A stretch of 64,000 nucleotides of DNA from Nitrospira sp. (GCA_005239465.1 SPAW01000007.1:20890-84889); one strand, 5' to 3'; numbered from the stretch's first letter, positions 15,489-25,566 are shown. Translations and numbers: made by a program. The notes: a model not told the origin generated them from the sequence alone.

Positions 15489-16822
15489 AGCAGTGTCGTG
15501 GAGGTTTTCATTGGCTGATTAGGAACAACATGGCCGAAAGCCCAGCGTTCAGTTGCGGCTGTAATTGTGATCGGCTTGATCTGATTCTGGAGATCATCGG
15601 AGGCGGCGACCGCCACCTTTGTGAAGTTCGGAGTGGTGGAATGGCAATACCCATCCTGCATCCCTGATTCAAAGAGGGCTGAGACAGTCATCCCGACCTG
15701 CTTGTTATGAAACGCGAGTCGCTTGGCATGCCCGAGATCATGCAAGAGACTGGCACGTTTCTTCACCGTTGCGGACGGCACAGTCCCTTGTATACGCATA
15801 GCCGCGGTTCCTGGTCGCGGAGAATAGGGGAACACATGGAGATAGGAAAAGGGGAGTTCCATTGCGACAGCAAATGTATTGCGGAACGCCGTTTCAGTTT
15901 CGCCAGGGAAACCCACCATCAGATCAGTCCCAATCCCCAAGTTTGGAATTCTTGCAGCCGCCTGCTGGATCAATCGGACATAGGCCAGCACCGTATGACG
16001 TCGGTTCATGGCCGACAAGATCTGGTCATCACCGCTCTGCAAGGGAATATGAAGATAGGGACAAAGTCTCGTCGAAGAAGCCATGAGATCAAGCAACTCA
16101 TTGGTGACGGTTGTCGGTTCAATCGAAGAAATGCGGATGCGTTCGAGGTCGGCTACTTGATCAAGCTGCCGAAGTAACGCGCAGAAGCCGCGGCCCTTGT
16201 GAAGGTACTGGCCGATATTGACTCCCGTCAACACGATCTCTCGATAACCACGAGCGACCAAGCTCTTTGCCTCGCGTAGGACATCATCAAGCGTTCTACT
16301 CCGCTCATGTCCGCGTGCGAACGGAATAATGCAAAAGCTGCACATGGCGCTACAGCCGTCCTGAATCTTTAGCAGCGCTCGCGTAGTATCTGGTTCTCCA
16401 AAGTGTGGGAGGTCGAACTCTCCACGCGAAATCGTTCTAGTATGGTGAACGTCTGGAGAGGATCGTTTCTGTAACGCATGAGCGGGAGGAAGGTAGGTCG
16501 GCAGGTCGAGCTTAAATTGATTACCGACGATGAGATCGATGCCGGTCTGATGCTTGAGTCCTTCTACTCCCGTTTGGGCGTAGCAGCCTGTGACAGCGAC
16601 GAAGGCATGGGGAGAATGTTTGAGCGTCTTGCGAATCAGATATCGTGACGTCCGCTCAGCATCTTCAGTAACCGAACAGGTATTAAGAATGAGCACATCC
16701 GTGGGTTGGCCGAACTCGACCAGTTGATATCCCTTCTGACGGAGTCCCTCGCCGAGAATCGCCGTTTCAGCTTGATTCAATCGGCATCCCAGCGTATGAA
16801 GCGACGCGCGGGTGCTTGTCAT
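15485..16822 (-). CDS. mtaB: tRNA (t6A37) methylthiotransferase
   Basis: A 445-residue paralogue of MiaB that converts t6A37 to ms2t6A37 in ANN-reading tRNAs. UPF0004 cysteines appear in LGCRLNQAE, NTCSVTEDAERTSR and VTGCYAQ. The radical-SAM motif is CSAMCSFC followed by IIPFARGHERSR. The absence of the MiaB-type RENAH after the second cysteine and the shorter TRAM domain favour MtaB. It is the first gene of the mtaB-miaB pair. Confidence 0.92.
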   Translation of the reverse strand: MTSTRASLHTLGCRLNQAETAILGEGLRQKGYQLVEFGQPTDVLILNTCSVTEDAERTSRYLIRKTLKHSPHAFVAVTGCYAQTGVEGLKHQTGIDLIVGNQFKLDLPTYLPPAHALQKRSSPDVHHTRTISRGEFDLPHFGEPDTTRALLKIQDGCSAMCSFCIIPFARGHERSRTLDDVLREAKSLVARGYREIVLTGVNIGQYLHKGRGFCALLRQLDQVADLERIRISSIEPTTVTNELLDLMASSTRLCPYLHIPLQSGDDQILSAMNRRHTVLAYVRLIQQAAARIPNLGIGTDLMVGFPGETETAFRNTFAVAMELPFSYLHVFPYSPRPGTAAMRIQGTVPSATVKKRASLLHDLGHAKRLAFHNKQVGMTVSALFESGMQDGYCHSTTPNFTKVAVAASDDLQNQIKPITITAATERWAFGHVVPNQPMKTSTTLL

Positions 16823-16971
16823 AAGGCGGCATTATAGGGAGTTTGTGCACGTTCCGGCAAGGTTGCATTTTGGATACAGATGAATTCCCAGACCGTTCTT
16901 TGATTGACGGAAATAAGCATGATAGGATTCGCCCACTTTCTGAATCCAGACCGCCACGAGTGAGTACGAAG

Positions 16972-17376
16972 ATGGCACGTCTGCTTTCTCCCATTTTTGT
17001 TCTTGTGTGTGCGCTATGCAGTTCACATCTCATGGGATGGACCATGAATCTCCTTCCGCTTGAGCCAGATCTCAGTACCCGAATCGAAGAACATTACGAT
17101 CATGAAGCCCGACTTTTTCTGATGCTCTACTCTCTACATGGGAACGGCAAGGTCGATTATGTCACCGGTCGGCTCGTCCAGGAATATGCGAGGAACAGTT
17201 ATGGCAATCCTGTCTATCAGACCGAAGCGTTTCCGTTGTTCTACTGGTGGAACCATACGATGTGGAACGACCCCGAGCAGGATGGCGTCAACGGCAACGA
17301 ACGCGTGTACCGAGAGAATGTAGAGTTCGATATTTCCCGCTATAAGCCCTGCGCCTTTAACAGTCAGCATTGCTGA
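16972..17376 (+). CDS. Exported protein of unknown function
   Basis: A 134-residue protein. ATG 16972 is preferred because it is followed directly by a signal peptide (MARLLSPIFVLVCALCSSHL). A GTG at 16960 is also possible. The mature part has HYDHEARLFLMLYSLHGNGK and VTGRLVQEYARNSYGNPVYQ, then ENVEFDISRYKPCAFNSQHC, whose two cysteines may pair. It reads divergently from mtaB. No family was recognised. Confidence 0.6.
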   Translation: MARLLSPIFVLVCALCSSHLMGWTMNLLPLEPDLSTRIEEHYDHEARLFLMLYSLHGNGKVDYVTGRLVQEYARNSYGNPVYQTEAFPLFYWWNHTMWNDPEQDGVNGNERVYRENVEFDISRYKPCAFNSQHC

Positions 17377-17501
17377 GCCTCCTGTCGTTCCGACGGACCG
17401 TCAGACTGCTGTGCCACTGCCCCGACGCATTTCATGAATCTCCTGATGCCGCGCTTCACCTAATGCTATGCTAGCCGCACATTACGAGTGACTCACGTCG
17501 A

Positions 17502-18761
17502 ATGGCTACGGCTTCTCTCAGGCAAATTCTCAGTAACCAACGCATCGGCATCATGTTGCCCCTGGGTTTTGCCTCGGGCTTGCCTCTGGCGATGACGGCC
17601 GGCACGCTGCAAGCGTGGCTCGCCGTGGCCGGGGTCGATCTCAAGACGATTGGCATTTTCACGCTCGTCGGTCTTCCCTATACGTTGAAATTTCTGTGGG
17701 CGCCGGTGATGGATCGGATCGTGCCCCCTTGGCTGGGCAGGCGCCGCGGCTGGATGCTGATAACTCAAATCGCTGCTGCCGTCGGGCTGGCATTGATGGG
17801 GCTCACCGGTTCGGGCGATCGTCCGGAATGGTTGGGAGCGATCGCGCTCGGCGTCGCATTCATGTCCGCCTCACTCGATATCGTCTTCGACGCCTATCGG
17901 ACCGATCTGCTCTTGCCTCCCGAGCGAGGATTCGGCGCCGCCGTCTGGGTCAATGGGTATCGGTTGGCGCTCCTGTTGGCTAGTGCCGGCGCTCTGGTTG
18001 TGGCCGACTATGTTGGATGGCAGACTACGTATCTGTTCATTGCGGCGCTGATGGGAGCAGGAGTGGTGACGATTCTGCTCAGTTCCGAGCCACCGATGGT
18101 CGGGACGGCACCGGCGAGTCTGGCGGAAGCTGTGGGGCTCCCCCTCGAGGAATTGTTTGCCCGTCCCGGCATCTACGGTTTGCTGGGACTCATCGTGCTC
18201 TATAAGATCGGTGATGCCGTGGCCGGTTCATTGCAGACCGCGTTCTTCATCGGAGGTTTGGGATTTTCGGCGGGCGATGTGGGATACGCCAAAGGAATTG
18301 GAATCGCAGCCACGCTGCTGGGAGCGTTGGCCGGCGGTCTTGCCATGGCCAAACTCAGCCTCATGCGCTCACTGCTGCTGTTTGGAATTCTTCAAGCCCT
18401 CTCCAACTTGTCCTTCATGTTCCTGGCATGGATCGGCAAGAGTTATGTTGGGCTGGTTGCCTCAATCATCGTGGAGAATGTCACGGGCGGGATGGGCACC
18501 GCGGCCTTCGTCGCACTGGTGATGTCGCTCTGCGATCATCGCTATACTGCAACGCAGTTTGCGCTGTTGTCCTCGCTGGAGGCCTTCGGCAGAGTCTTCT
18601 CAGGCCGCCCGTCGGCTGAAATAGTGGCCCTGGTAGGATGGGCGCAATTCTTCATTGTCTCGTTCCTACTCGCGCTGCCAGGCATCTGGTTGGTCTGGCA
18701 GTATCGAAGACAGCTACCTCAGGAAGCAGAGGAGGTGGGTGCGCGTGAACCGGTATTATGA
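17502..18761 (+). CDS. AmpG-like major-facilitator transporter
   Basis: A 419-residue inner-membrane protein with about 12 hydrophobic segments. The N-terminus NQRIGIMLPLGFASGLPLAM resembles the conserved opening of AmpG permeases, which import muropeptides for cell-wall recycling. Further family signs are LVGLPYTLKFLWAPVMDR with RRRGWM after helix 2 and IVFDAYRTDLL in helix 4. The start at 17502 has no strong ribosome-binding site. No cell-wall amidase gene sits beside it, so muropeptide import is inferred from the family only. Confidence 0.82.
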   Translation: MATASLRQILSNQRIGIMLPLGFASGLPLAMTAGTLQAWLAVAGVDLKTIGIFTLVGLPYTLKFLWAPVMDRIVPPWLGRRRGWMLITQIAAAVGLALMGLTGSGDRPEWLGAIALGVAFMSASLDIVFDAYRTDLLLPPERGFGAAVWVNGYRLALLLASAGALVVADYVGWQTTYLFIAALMGAGVVTILLSSEPPMVGTAPASLAEAVGLPLEELFARPGIYGLLGLIVLYKIGDAVAGSLQTAFFIGGLGFSAGDVGYAKGIGIAATLLGALAGGLAMAKLSLMRSLLLFGILQALSNLSFMFLAWIGKSYVGLVASIIVENVTGGMGTAAFVALVMSLCDHRYTATQFALLSSLEAFGRVFSGRPSAEIVALVGWAQFFIVSFLLALPGIWLVWQYRRQLPQEAEEVGAREPVL

Positions 18762-19055
18762 TACCGGTTTCAGGCGACGCTGGAGAAATAAGACAAACAA
18801 GAGTAGGGTCGGCAGCGGCGCAAGTACGAAGGGGACGAGCCAAAGCCAAAGTTTCTTTCCCCGAACTCTCGCTTGGTCGATCATCCAGACAAAAATCCAC
18901 ACGAGAAGGCCGGTATAGTTCAAGGCTATCCATCGGGTGGTGTGAATCTTCAAGCCGCTTGTATTGTTCGGAGAGCCCTGGAGGAGGAAGATTCCTAGCA
19001 GCAAGACAAATGTACCCAACAGACCGGCTACGAGTTTTTTGTTCCAGACAAACAT
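18756..19055 (-). CDS. Small integral membrane protein
   Basis: A 99-residue protein starting at ATG 19055, after AGGAGG at spacing about 6. Three hydrophobic segments are visible: about residues 9-25 (VAGLLGTFVLLLGIFLLQG), 43-58 (WIALNYTGLLVWIFVWM) and 70-90 (LWLWLVPFVLAPLPTLLLFV). It ends in a basic RRLKPVS. It converges with the AmpG-like gene with a six-base overlap of their ends. No family recognised. Confidence 0.6.
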   Translation of the reverse strand: MFVWNKKLVAGLLGTFVLLLGIFLLQGSPNNTSGLKIHTTRWIALNYTGLLVWIFVWMIDQARVRGKKLWLWLVPFVLAPLPTLLLFVLFLQRRLKPVS

Positions 19056-19204
19056 GGCATCCTCCTGGCTCGATTGATATCGTGGAAGCAGAACTTGTTT
19101 TGGTGCTAGGCTAATCAGCCAATACTGGTTTGTCAAACCACGGTGGAGCAGTTGCATCACTATCGAGTCGTACCTTGGGGCAGCGGGGTTCCAGTGAGGG
19201 CGTC

Positions 19205-19576
19205 ATGAGTCTTATTCGTTTGGGCGTGGTGGTGTTTGTACTTGCTGGGGCGGTTGGCTTGGCGTTATCCAACCCGGCGATGGATGACTATTTACGGTTC
19301 GTTGAACAGGAATTGAGTAAAGCACTCGACCGAATGGATCAGAGTACGCCCACTCGAGAACAACAGTTTATTCGACAGGTCTTTCGTTCGCAAAGCAAGA
19401 AGCTCCTCGAGAGCGTCGTCCGACCATATACGGTCAGACACAACTGGGGCGTCTTGAGTCGATATGAGACGCAGGTGGCCGATACGAAAGTCGTCGTGCT
19501 TGGTATCGGTGGTCGGTTTGTCCCAATTAAAGGCGTGGAGGAAGCGACGCTGAAAATTGGGCGAATGGCCTTCTAG
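19205..19576 (+). CDS. DUF4359-like exported protein
   Basis: A 123-residue protein with a short signal peptide or membrane anchor (SLIRLGVVVFVLAGAVGLAL), then NPAMDDYLRFVEQELSKAL, the pattern of DUF4359 proteins. The remainder has RVRHNWGVLS-like strands and KVVVLGIGGRFVPIKGVEEA. ATG 19205 was chosen over an upstream in-frame start because it opens the hydrophobic signal. Function unknown; probably periplasmic. Confidence 0.65.
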   Translation: MSLIRLGVVVFVLAGAVGLALSNPAMDDYLRFVEQELSKALDRMDQSTPTREQQFIRQVFRSQSKKLLESVVRPYTVRHNWGVLSRYETQVADTKVVVLGIGGRFVPIKGVEEATLKIGRMAF

Positions 19577-19630
19577 GCGATGACGACGAGAAGCAAATAC
19601 TGGATTTGGGTTCAAACTAGCAGCTTGTTC

Positions 19631-19693
19631 TGTGGATAACTTGCGCGATTAGGGCGCTATTCGGCTCCAAGATTCGCTCTCTAGCTATCCACA
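19631..19693. promoter_or_regulatory. Pair of inverted DnaA-box-like sites upstream of nrdJ
   Basis: TGTGGATAA at 19631-19639 is a perfect DnaA box on the minus strand. CTATCCACA at 19685-19693 is a one-mismatch box on the plus strand. The pair lies about 50-100 bases upstream of the nrdJ promoter. DnaA is known to act on the nrdAB promoter in E. coli, so a link between replication initiation and dNTP supply is plausible here. Confidence 0.45.
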
Positions 19694-19719
19694 GTTTTTC
19701 CTCGCATTCCCCAATCAAT

Positions 19720-19767
19720 ACACAATATTTGGTATTGACAAAAAGGCGGGATAGCTATATGTAGTCA
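19720..19767 (+). promoter_or_regulatory. nrdJ promoter with two NrdR-like boxes
   Basis: ACACAATATTTGGTAT (19720-19735) matches the NrdR consensus ACACWATATATNGTGT at 13 of 15 defined positions. TAGCTATATGTAGTCA (19752-19767) matches well in its core. Their starts are 32 bases apart, the usual three-turn NrdR spacing. The first overlaps TTGACA (19735-19740) by one base, and the second covers a -10-like TATGTA (19758-19763) 17 bases after it. This is the expected layout for repression by NrdR-ATP/dATP. Confidence 0.6.
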
Positions 19768-19874
19768 ATCCGCGATGCTGATTGATCACTTTAATGGCAG
19801 AACCCGGCATACAACGATGAGCCTATTCAGTATTTTAGATCGACCGTCCACATGCCTCTCGAAGGAGGAATACT

Positions 19875-22800
19875 GTGAGAATTGAGCGGAGATTTACCCG
19901 TCGCGGCAAGGGCCCCTACGATGGCCTCACGTTCGTCAAGCGTTCGTCTGAGATTCGTAACCCGGACGGATCCACCGTATTCAAGCTCGACAACATCGAT
20001 GCTCCTGAGCAATGGTCCCAGCTTGCCGTCGACATTTTGGCCCAGAAGTACTTTCGGAAAGCCGGGGTTCCCCAGCTTGAGCAGAATGGACAACCGCTCG
20101 TCGGTCCTGACGGAAAACCCGTGCTCGGTGGGGAGCGTGACGCTCGCCAGGTCTTCGAGCGAATGGCGGGGTGCTGGACACATTGGGGTAAGTCCTACGG
20201 CTATTTTAAGACGTCGGAAGATGCCGAGTCCTTTCACGATGAAATGTGCTACATGCTCGCGCGCCAAATGGCGGCTCCGAACTCCCCGCAATGGTTCAAT
20301 ACAGGCCTTCATTATGCCTACGGATTGTCGGGGCCTGCACAGGGACACTATTACGTCGACCCCAAGACCCGCGAGATGGTGAAGGCCACGAATGCCTTTG
20401 AGCATCCCCAACCCCATGCCTGCTTCATTCAATCGATTGAAGACGATCTCGTGAATGAAAATGGGATTATGGATCTCTGGGCTCGAGAGGCGCGTCTGTT
20501 CAAATACGGTTCTGGGACTGGGACCAACTTCTCAAAGTTGCGTGGTGATGGAGAACGGCTCTCCGGTGGAGGAAGGTCTTCTGGACTCATGTCCTTCCTC
20601 AAGATCGGCGATCGGGCTGCAGGGGCGATCAAATCAGGGGGGACGACCCGTCGTGCCGCCAAGATGGTCTGTTTGGATCTGGACCATCCCGATATCGAGG
20701 AATTTATCGAGTGGAAAGTGGTCGAAGAACAGAAGGTTGCGGCGATGGTCACAGGCTCAAAGATCTGCGCCCAGCGCCTGAATGCCGTGCTGAAAGCCTG
20801 TCATACTGTCGATAGCGAGGGCCGGCTGAAGCCGGATCTTGAACAAAAGACGAATCCGATGTTGCGCGAAGCGCTGACGCTGGCTCGGCGAGATTTGGTG
20901 CCCGAAGCCTATATTCAGCGGATGTTTTCCTATGCGCAGCAAGGCTTTACGCACTTCGTATTTCACGAATACGACACGAATTGGGACGGCAAGGCTTATC
21001 AAACCGTCTCGGGACAGAATTCGAACAACAGCGTCAGAATTCCGAACGAGTTTTTCGCCGTGCTTGAGACCGATGGTGACTGGCAATTAAAACGCCGTAC
21101 GAACGGTAAGGTCTGCAAGACCATGAAGGCTCGCGACCTGTGGGATCGGATCGCCTGGGCGGCATGGATTTGCGCCGATCCCGGGACACAGTACGACACC
21201 ACCATCAATGAGTGGCACACATGTCCTGATGATGGTCGCATCAATGCGTCGAATCCCTGCTCGGAGTACATGTTTTTGGATGATACTGCCTGCAATCTGG
21301 CCTCGCTCAATCTCGCTACGTTCTATACCACCGATGGCCAATTTGAGCTGGAGAACTTCCGGCATGCCGTGCGGTTGTGGACGATTGCGTTAGAGATCAG
21401 CGTGTTGATGGCCTCATTCCCAAGCCGATCCATCGCCGAAAAGAGCTACCAATTCCGTACGCTCGGATTAGGCTATGCCAATCTGGGGACTGTCCTCATG
21501 CGCCAAGGAATTCCCTATGATTCGCCCAAGGCCTTAGCGATTTGTGGTGCGATTACTTCCATCATGACCGGGGAATCGTACAGTGCGTCGGCTGAAATGG
21601 CTGCTGAACTGTGGCCGTTCCCGGGCTACGCGAAAAACCGCGACCACATGCTGCGGGTAATCCGCAATCACCGCCGGGCTGCCTACAATACCCCTCACGA
21701 AGAATATGAGGGCCTCACGATTGCTCCAGTGGGGATTCAACCGGCGTATTGCCCGCCTGATATGCTCATTGCCGCCAGGCGAGCATGGGACCGTGCACTT
21801 GAACTGGGGACGGCTTACGGGTATCGCAATGCCCAAGTTACGGTCATTGCCCCGACGGGAACGATCGGCTTGGTCATGGATTGCGATACTACCGGGATCG
21901 AGCCGGACTTTGCACTAGTGAAATTTAAGAAACTGGCAGGTGGGGGCTATTTCAAAATCATTAATCAGAGTTTGCCGGCCGCTTTGACCGCACTGCAGTA
22001 CACGGACGAACAAATACAGGACATTGTGCGCTACTGCGTTGGCGCACAGACTCTCAAAGGCGCGCCGTTTATCAATCACGAAACATTGCGCCAGAAGGGG
22101 TTCGATGATGCATCGCTGGTTCGCTTGGAGAGCAGCTTGGCCCAGGCGTTTGAAATCCAGTTCGTCTTCAATAAATTTACACTGGGAGAAACCTTTTGTC
22201 TGGAAAAGTTGGGGTTCACTGAGGCGCAACTGAACGAAGCCAACTTCAATATGCTGAAGGCGCTTGGTTTCACACAGGAAGAGGTGGCTGCGGCGAACGA
22301 CTTCTGCTGTGGCACGATGACCGTAGAAGGAGCGCCGCATTTGAAGGCAGAGGATCTTCCGGTGTTCGACTGTGCCAACCGATGCGGCCGAATCGGGCAG
22401 CGCTATATCGCCGTTGATGCCCATATCCGCATGATGGCTGCGGCGCAGCCGTTTATTAGCGGCGCGATCAGCAAGACCATCAATATGCCTGCCGAGGCCA
22501 CACTTGAAGACGTCAAGGCAGCGTATCTGCTTGCTTGGAAAAGCATGGTCAAGGCAGTGGCCCTCTACCGTGACGGGTCCAAGCTCAGTCAGCCATTGAG
22601 CGCCTCGACTGATAGCGGAAAGACGGTCGAAGCCCCAAGTGATGTCATGGCGATGGCGGAGAAAGTCACCGAGCGAGTTCTCGTTCGTTACCTCGCCAAG
22701 CGGCGTCCGTTGCCGAGCAGACGGAATGGGTACACTCAGAAGGCTATTGTCGGTGGACATAAGCTCTACCTGCGCACCGGCGAATATGAGGATGGGACGA

Positions 22801-23402
22801 TCGGGGAGATCTTCCTGGATATGCACAAGGAGGGAGCGGCCTTCCGAAGCCTCATGAATTGCTTCGCGATCGCCATTTCACTTGGCCTGCAACACGGTGT
22901 GCCGCTGGAAGAGTTTGTTGAAGCGTTTGTCTTCACTCGGTTCGAGCCCAATGGGCCCGTGAAGTTGAACGACCGGATTAAGATGTCGACTTCCATCATC
23001 GACTATATTTTCCGAGAATTGGCGGTCACGTATCTTGATCGGTACGACCTGGCGCAGGTCAAGGAAGAGGATCTGCGTATGGATTCGATGAAAACAGACG
23101 AGTTGGATCCCGAGTGCGTCGATGAGGAAGCGGATCTCGATGCGCTGGCCAAGTCGTCGGTCATTACGGAGCATCTTCCCATTCGTCGGAACGGCGGGAA
23201 GGGGAATGGTCATGGGAATGGACACAGCGTCGCCCGACAAGTTGAAATTATGCGTGAGACCCTCACTCTGACAGAAGTTCAGGGTGCTAAGGTGAAGGGC
23301 TACGAGGGTGATCCCTGTCCTGAATGCAAACAGTTCACGATGGTTCGGAACGGCACGTGTCTCAAATGTGTCAGTTGTGGCGCGACGAGTGGATGCTCAT
23401 GA
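19875..23402 (+). CDS. nrdJ: Adenosylcobalamin-dependent (class II) ribonucleotide reductase
   Basis: A 1175-residue enzyme that reduces ribonucleotides to deoxyribonucleotides using vitamin B12 instead of a tyrosyl radical, with no need of oxygen. GTG 19875 follows AAGGAGGA at spacing 6. The catalytic barrel shows [20 protein letters not shown] and the late loop [21 protein letters not shown] zinc-ribbon-like cysteine tail at the end ([18 protein letters not shown], then CGATSGC) delivers reducing power, as in other large NrdJ enzymes. Length fits the long bacterial NrdJ type; no intein was seen. Its promoter carries NrdR-like boxes. The next gene starts on its stop codon, which implies coupled translation. 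Confidence 0.95.
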   Translation: MRIERRFTRRGKGPYDGLTFVKRSSEIRNPDGSTVFKLDNIDAPEQWSQLAVDILAQKYFRKAGVPQLEQNGQPLVGPDGKPVLGGERDARQVFERMAGCWTHWGKSYGYFKTSEDAESFHDEMCYMLARQMAAPNSPQWFNTGLHYAYGLSGPAQGHYYVDPKTREMVKATNAFEHPQPHACFIQSIEDDLVNENGIMDLWAREARLFKYGSGTGTNFSKLRGDGERLSGGGRSSGLMSFLKIGDRAAGAIKSGGTTRRAAKMVCLDLDHPDIEEFIEWKVVEEQKVAAMVTGSKICAQRLNAVLKACHTVDSEGRLKPDLEQKTNPMLREALTLARRDLVPEAYIQRMFSYAQQGFTHFVFHEYDTNWDGKAYQTVSGQNSNNSVRIPNEFFAVLETDGDWQLKRRTNGKVCKTMKARDLWDRIAWAAWICADPGTQYDTTINEWHTCPDDGRINASNPCSEYMFLDDTACNLASLNLATFYTTDGQFELENFRHAVRLWTIALEISVLMASFPSRSIAEKSYQFRTLGLGYANLGTVLMRQGIPYDSPKALAICGAITSIMTGESYSASAEMAAELWPFPGYAKNRDHMLRVIRNHRRAAYNTPHEEYEGLTIAPVGIQPAYCPPDMLIAARRAWDRALELGTAYGYRNAQVTVIAPTGTIGLVMDCDTTGIEPDFALVKFKKLAGGGYFKIINQSLPAALTALQYTDEQIQDIVRYCVGAQTLKGAPFINHETLRQKGFDDASLVRLESSLAQAFEIQFVFNKFTLGETFCLEKLGFTEAQLNEANFNMLKALGFTQEEVAAANDFCCGTMTVEGAPHLKAEDLPVFDCANRCGRIGQRYIAVDAHIRMMAAAQPFISGAISKTINMPAEATLEDVKAAYLLAWKSMVKAVALYRDGSKLSQPLSASTDSGKTVEAPSDVMAMAEKVTERVLVRYLAKRRPLPSRRNGYTQKAIVGGHKLYLRTGEYEDGTIGEIFLDMHKEGAAFRSLMNCFAIAISLGLQHGVPLEEFVEAFVFTRFEPNGPVKLNDRIKMSTSIIDYIFRELAVTYLDRYDLAQVKEEDLRMDSMKTDELDPECVDEEADLDALAKSSVITEHLPIRRNGGKGNGHGNGHSVARQVEIMRETLTLTEVQGAKVKGYEGDPCPECKQFTMVRNGTCLKCVSCGATSGCS

Positions 23403-23827
23403 ACTCAGTGGAGAATGCCATGAGTACGATTCTTCGCGAACAGGGCATTCAAACAATTCACGATCAAGTGGTGAGCGAAGTGGCGCAGCGCTGGGCCAAG
23501 GCCTTTCAATGCAAGGTGACCATTAAGACTGGTCTCGAACAGAATCTATGGGCCGATCCCAAACAGCAATCCGACATCGTAGGCTGGTACTTTAGCCCGA
23601 GAGGAAATAGCATGGAATGGATCGCCGAGGTCGAGACGGCAGACACTCTTTCGAATCCAGCCACGCGCGCCCGATGGGAACAAGCAGCTGTGCCGGGTAT
23701 TCCAATGTACCTTTTGATTCCCAGGGGAAACAAAGTTGTGGCGGAAAAGCTGGCTGCGGCTGCAGATGTTCAGTTCACCAGCATCTATCAGTACAATTTT
23801 TTTAACGGGGTCGTCCAGATCCTGTGA
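23399..23827 (+). CDS. PD-(D/E)XK-nuclease-fold-like protein coupled to nrdJ
   Basis: A 142-residue protein. ATG 23399 overlaps the nrdJ TGA as ATGA; ATG 23420 with GTGGAG before it is an alternative start. The stretch SDIVGWYF followed by [13 protein letters not shown] resembles the D-x(n)-ExE core of PD-(D/E)XK endonuclease-like proteins. [21 protein letters not shown] then resembles the following helix and strand of that fold. Activity is unproved. The tight link with a ribonucleotide reductase is unusual and may only reflect co-transcription. Confidence 0.55.
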   Translation: MNSVENAMSTILREQGIQTIHDQVVSEVAQRWAKAFQCKVTIKTGLEQNLWADPKQQSDIVGWYFSPRGNSMEWIAEVETADTLSNPATRARWEQAAVPGIPMYLLIPRGNKVVAEKLAAAADVQFTSIYQYNFFNGVVQIL

Positions 23828-23908
23828 TTTCTTAGGCCGCGAGCGAATTCTCCACTCAAAGGTGATAAAGACAGTCATCCAAGTTGGTCATGTCTTAGGG
23901 ATAGCTCA

Positions 23909-24271
23909 ATGAGTTTTCTGAATCTGCTTCCTCAAATCAGCATTCCGCCCATGGAGGCCATAGGGGTAGATGATCCGACTGTTGCGAGACGTTTTGCGGA
24001 TCGACTGAAGAGTCGTTTGACGGAGATGCAGAAGGAGCTTGAGGATGATGAACAATTGGAGGTCGTGACTTTTTTGCCCTCGGGAGCAGCGGTTACTGTG
24101 GACGCGGTGGAATACCAGAGTCCCGCTCTCCTTACGCTTAAGGGCCAGGAGCAGGCGTCGGGGAAAGCATGTGCTATCCTTGTCCATCAATCATCGCTGC
24201 AGATCGTGGTCTCCGTTGAAAAAATTCCAATTGGGCAGGCGCCAAAAGTGATGGTATTCGAAATCGAGTAA
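23909..24271 (+). CDS. Conserved-looking hypothetical protein, 120 residues
   Basis: A soluble acidic protein beginning MSFLNLLPQISIPPMEAIGV with a helical stretch ADRLKSRLTEMQKELEDDEQ and a strand-rich C-terminal half (VVTFLPSGAAVTVDAVEYQS, then LQIVVSVEKI). No signal peptide or known motif. It is followed 30 bases later by a good intrinsic terminator, so it is the last gene of its transcript. Confidence 0.5.
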   Translation: MSFLNLLPQISIPPMEAIGVDDPTVARRFADRLKSRLTEMQKELEDDEQLEVVTFLPSGAAVTVDAVEYQSPALLTLKGQEQASGKACAILVHQSSLQIVVSVEKIPIGQAPKVMVFEIE

Positions 24272-24300
24272 GTCTGGTCGTTGATTGCGGCGGTGGTTGA

Positions 24301-24335
24301 AGGGGGAATTGGCAGTGAGCCAGGCCCCCTTTTTT
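24301..24335 (+). terminator. Intrinsic terminator
   Basis: AGGGGG (24301-24306) pairs with CCCCCT (24325-24330), with an inner TGGC/GCCA pair. It is followed directly by a T-run. It ends the transcript of the 23909-24271 gene. Confidence 0.75.
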
Positions 24336-24471
24336 GTATTCTGAAAGATACCAGGCTTGATTCTTTGGCTGAGACATGAAACTGTATATCCAAACGTCCG
24401 CTGAAGTGACGCAAATGATCTGCCGCAACATGCGGCAGGGATTGAACTAGACAGTTCATGGAGTAGCTAAC

Positions 24472-24882
24472 ATGCCAACAACGACACAACTTGTAATTAG
24501 CGGCCAGAGTAAACCAGGTGTTCTTGCCGATGTGGCGTCGGTACTCGGGGAAGCCGGAGTCAATATCAAAGCATTTTCTGCTCCGGAAGTGACGGGTACT
24601 GGCAAGCTGCGTTTACTCGTCGCGGATCTGGATGGGGCGCGAGCGGCTCTTAAGGCTGCGAAGATCAAGTTTGTGGAGGAAACAGCTCTCCTGCTCAGCC
24701 TCGAAAACAAACCAGGCGCTTTGAAGGAAGTGGCCGATCTCTTGACAAAGAGCCGGATCAATATCAAGTGCGGCTACTGCACGCCTTCAAGGGAAGGGAA
24801 ACGGGCTATTGTCGTCTTAACTGTCTCCAACACTGAAAAAGCCTTGACGATTCTCCGCAACCAATCGCTCGACGAGTTTTGA
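24472..24882 (+). CDS. Tandem ACT-domain protein
   Basis: A 136-residue protein with two ACT domains: residues about 6-60 (QLVISGQSKPGVLADVASVL then GEAGVNIKAFSAPEV) and about 70-130 (ALLLSLENKPGALKEVADLL then TKSRINIKCGYC). ACT pairs bind amino acids and regulate metabolic enzymes. The KPG(V/A)L turn after strand 1 is the ligand-contact site. With no catalytic domain it is probably a regulatory amino-acid sensor. It is followed three bases later by rlpA, and the same transcript is likely. Confidence 0.82.
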   Translation: MPTTTQLVISGQSKPGVLADVASVLGEAGVNIKAFSAPEVTGTGKLRLLVADLDGARAALKAAKIKFVEETALLLSLENKPGALKEVADLLTKSRINIKCGYCTPSREGKRAIVVLTVSNTEKALTILRNQSLDEF

Positions 24883-24885
24883 CCA

Positions 24886-25566
24886 ATGCGGCCAGAGCTG
24901 CCCACCAGGATCGCTCATGAATTCGTAGTTGCTATTAGCCTGTTTATTGGAATTGTCTTTCAAAGCTGCACCACAGCCCCTCCTCACGTTGATCGTTTCC
25001 CTGGATATCCTATCGGATTCGTAGAGCGCGGGGTAGCCTCGTGGTACGGACCAGGCTTTCACGGTAACAAGACGGCCAATGGCGAGCGGTATGACATGTA
25101 CAATCTGACCGCGGCTCATCGGACGCTGCCTCTTGGGTCCGTTGCCGTGGTCCATTCATTGACCACCGGTCGTCATGTGACAGTCAGGATCAACGACCGG
25201 GGGCCATTTGCCAGGGGACGGGTCTTGGACCTTTCGTTGGCAGGTGCCCAAGCCCTGGGTATGACCGGCAACGGGACAGATCGGATCGAGCTTCGAGTCG
25301 TCGGTTATTCCCCCAGACCTGAGGGAATGGGGGTTCTGAGGATTCAGATCGGCGCTTTTGCGGACCTTCAGAATGCAAGAGCACTCTTTGAACAAGTCCG
25401 GCCTGAGTTTGCAGGGGGACGAATTGCTCAGGTAGATCTGCCAGAGGGACGCCGCTATCGTGTCCAAGTTGGTCAATTCATGACAGAGTCCGAAGCCCAT
25501 CCGGCAGCAGCTCGCCTAGACCGTAAGTTCAATCTGCAATCTCTTGTCGTGCGAGATGATGGATAG
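24886..25566 (+). CDS. rlpA: RlpA septal lytic transglycosylase with SPOR domain
   Basis: A 226-residue envelope protein. The signal peptide ends in a lipobox-like VFQSC, followed by TTAPP. Residues about 45-140 form a double-psi beta-barrel with GVASWYGPGFHGNKTANGE, LPLGS and RINDRGPFARGRVLDLS, including the Asp and His expected for RlpA glycan cleavage. Residues about 150-224 form a SPOR domain (LRIQIGAFADLQNARALFEQ) that binds denuded peptidoglycan at division sites. RlpA cuts such glycan strands. It follows the ACT gene by three bases. Confidence 0.9.
   Translation: MRPELPTRIAHEFVVAISLFIGIVFQSCTTAPPHVDRFPGYPIGFVERGVASWYGPGFHGNKTANGERYDMYNLTAAHRTLPLGSVAVVHSLTTGRHVTVRINDRGPFARGRVLDLSLAGAQALGMTGNGTDRIELRVVGYSPRPEGMGVLRIQIGAFADLQNARALFEQVRPEFAGGRIAQVDLPEGRRYRVQVGQFMTESEAHPAAARLDRKFNLQSLVVRDDG

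Noticed and set aside
19577..19874. DnaA boxes as a replication origin
   Set aside because: Only two boxes, no AT-rich unwinding repeat set and no dnaA or dnaN nearby; promoter regulation of nrdJ fits better.
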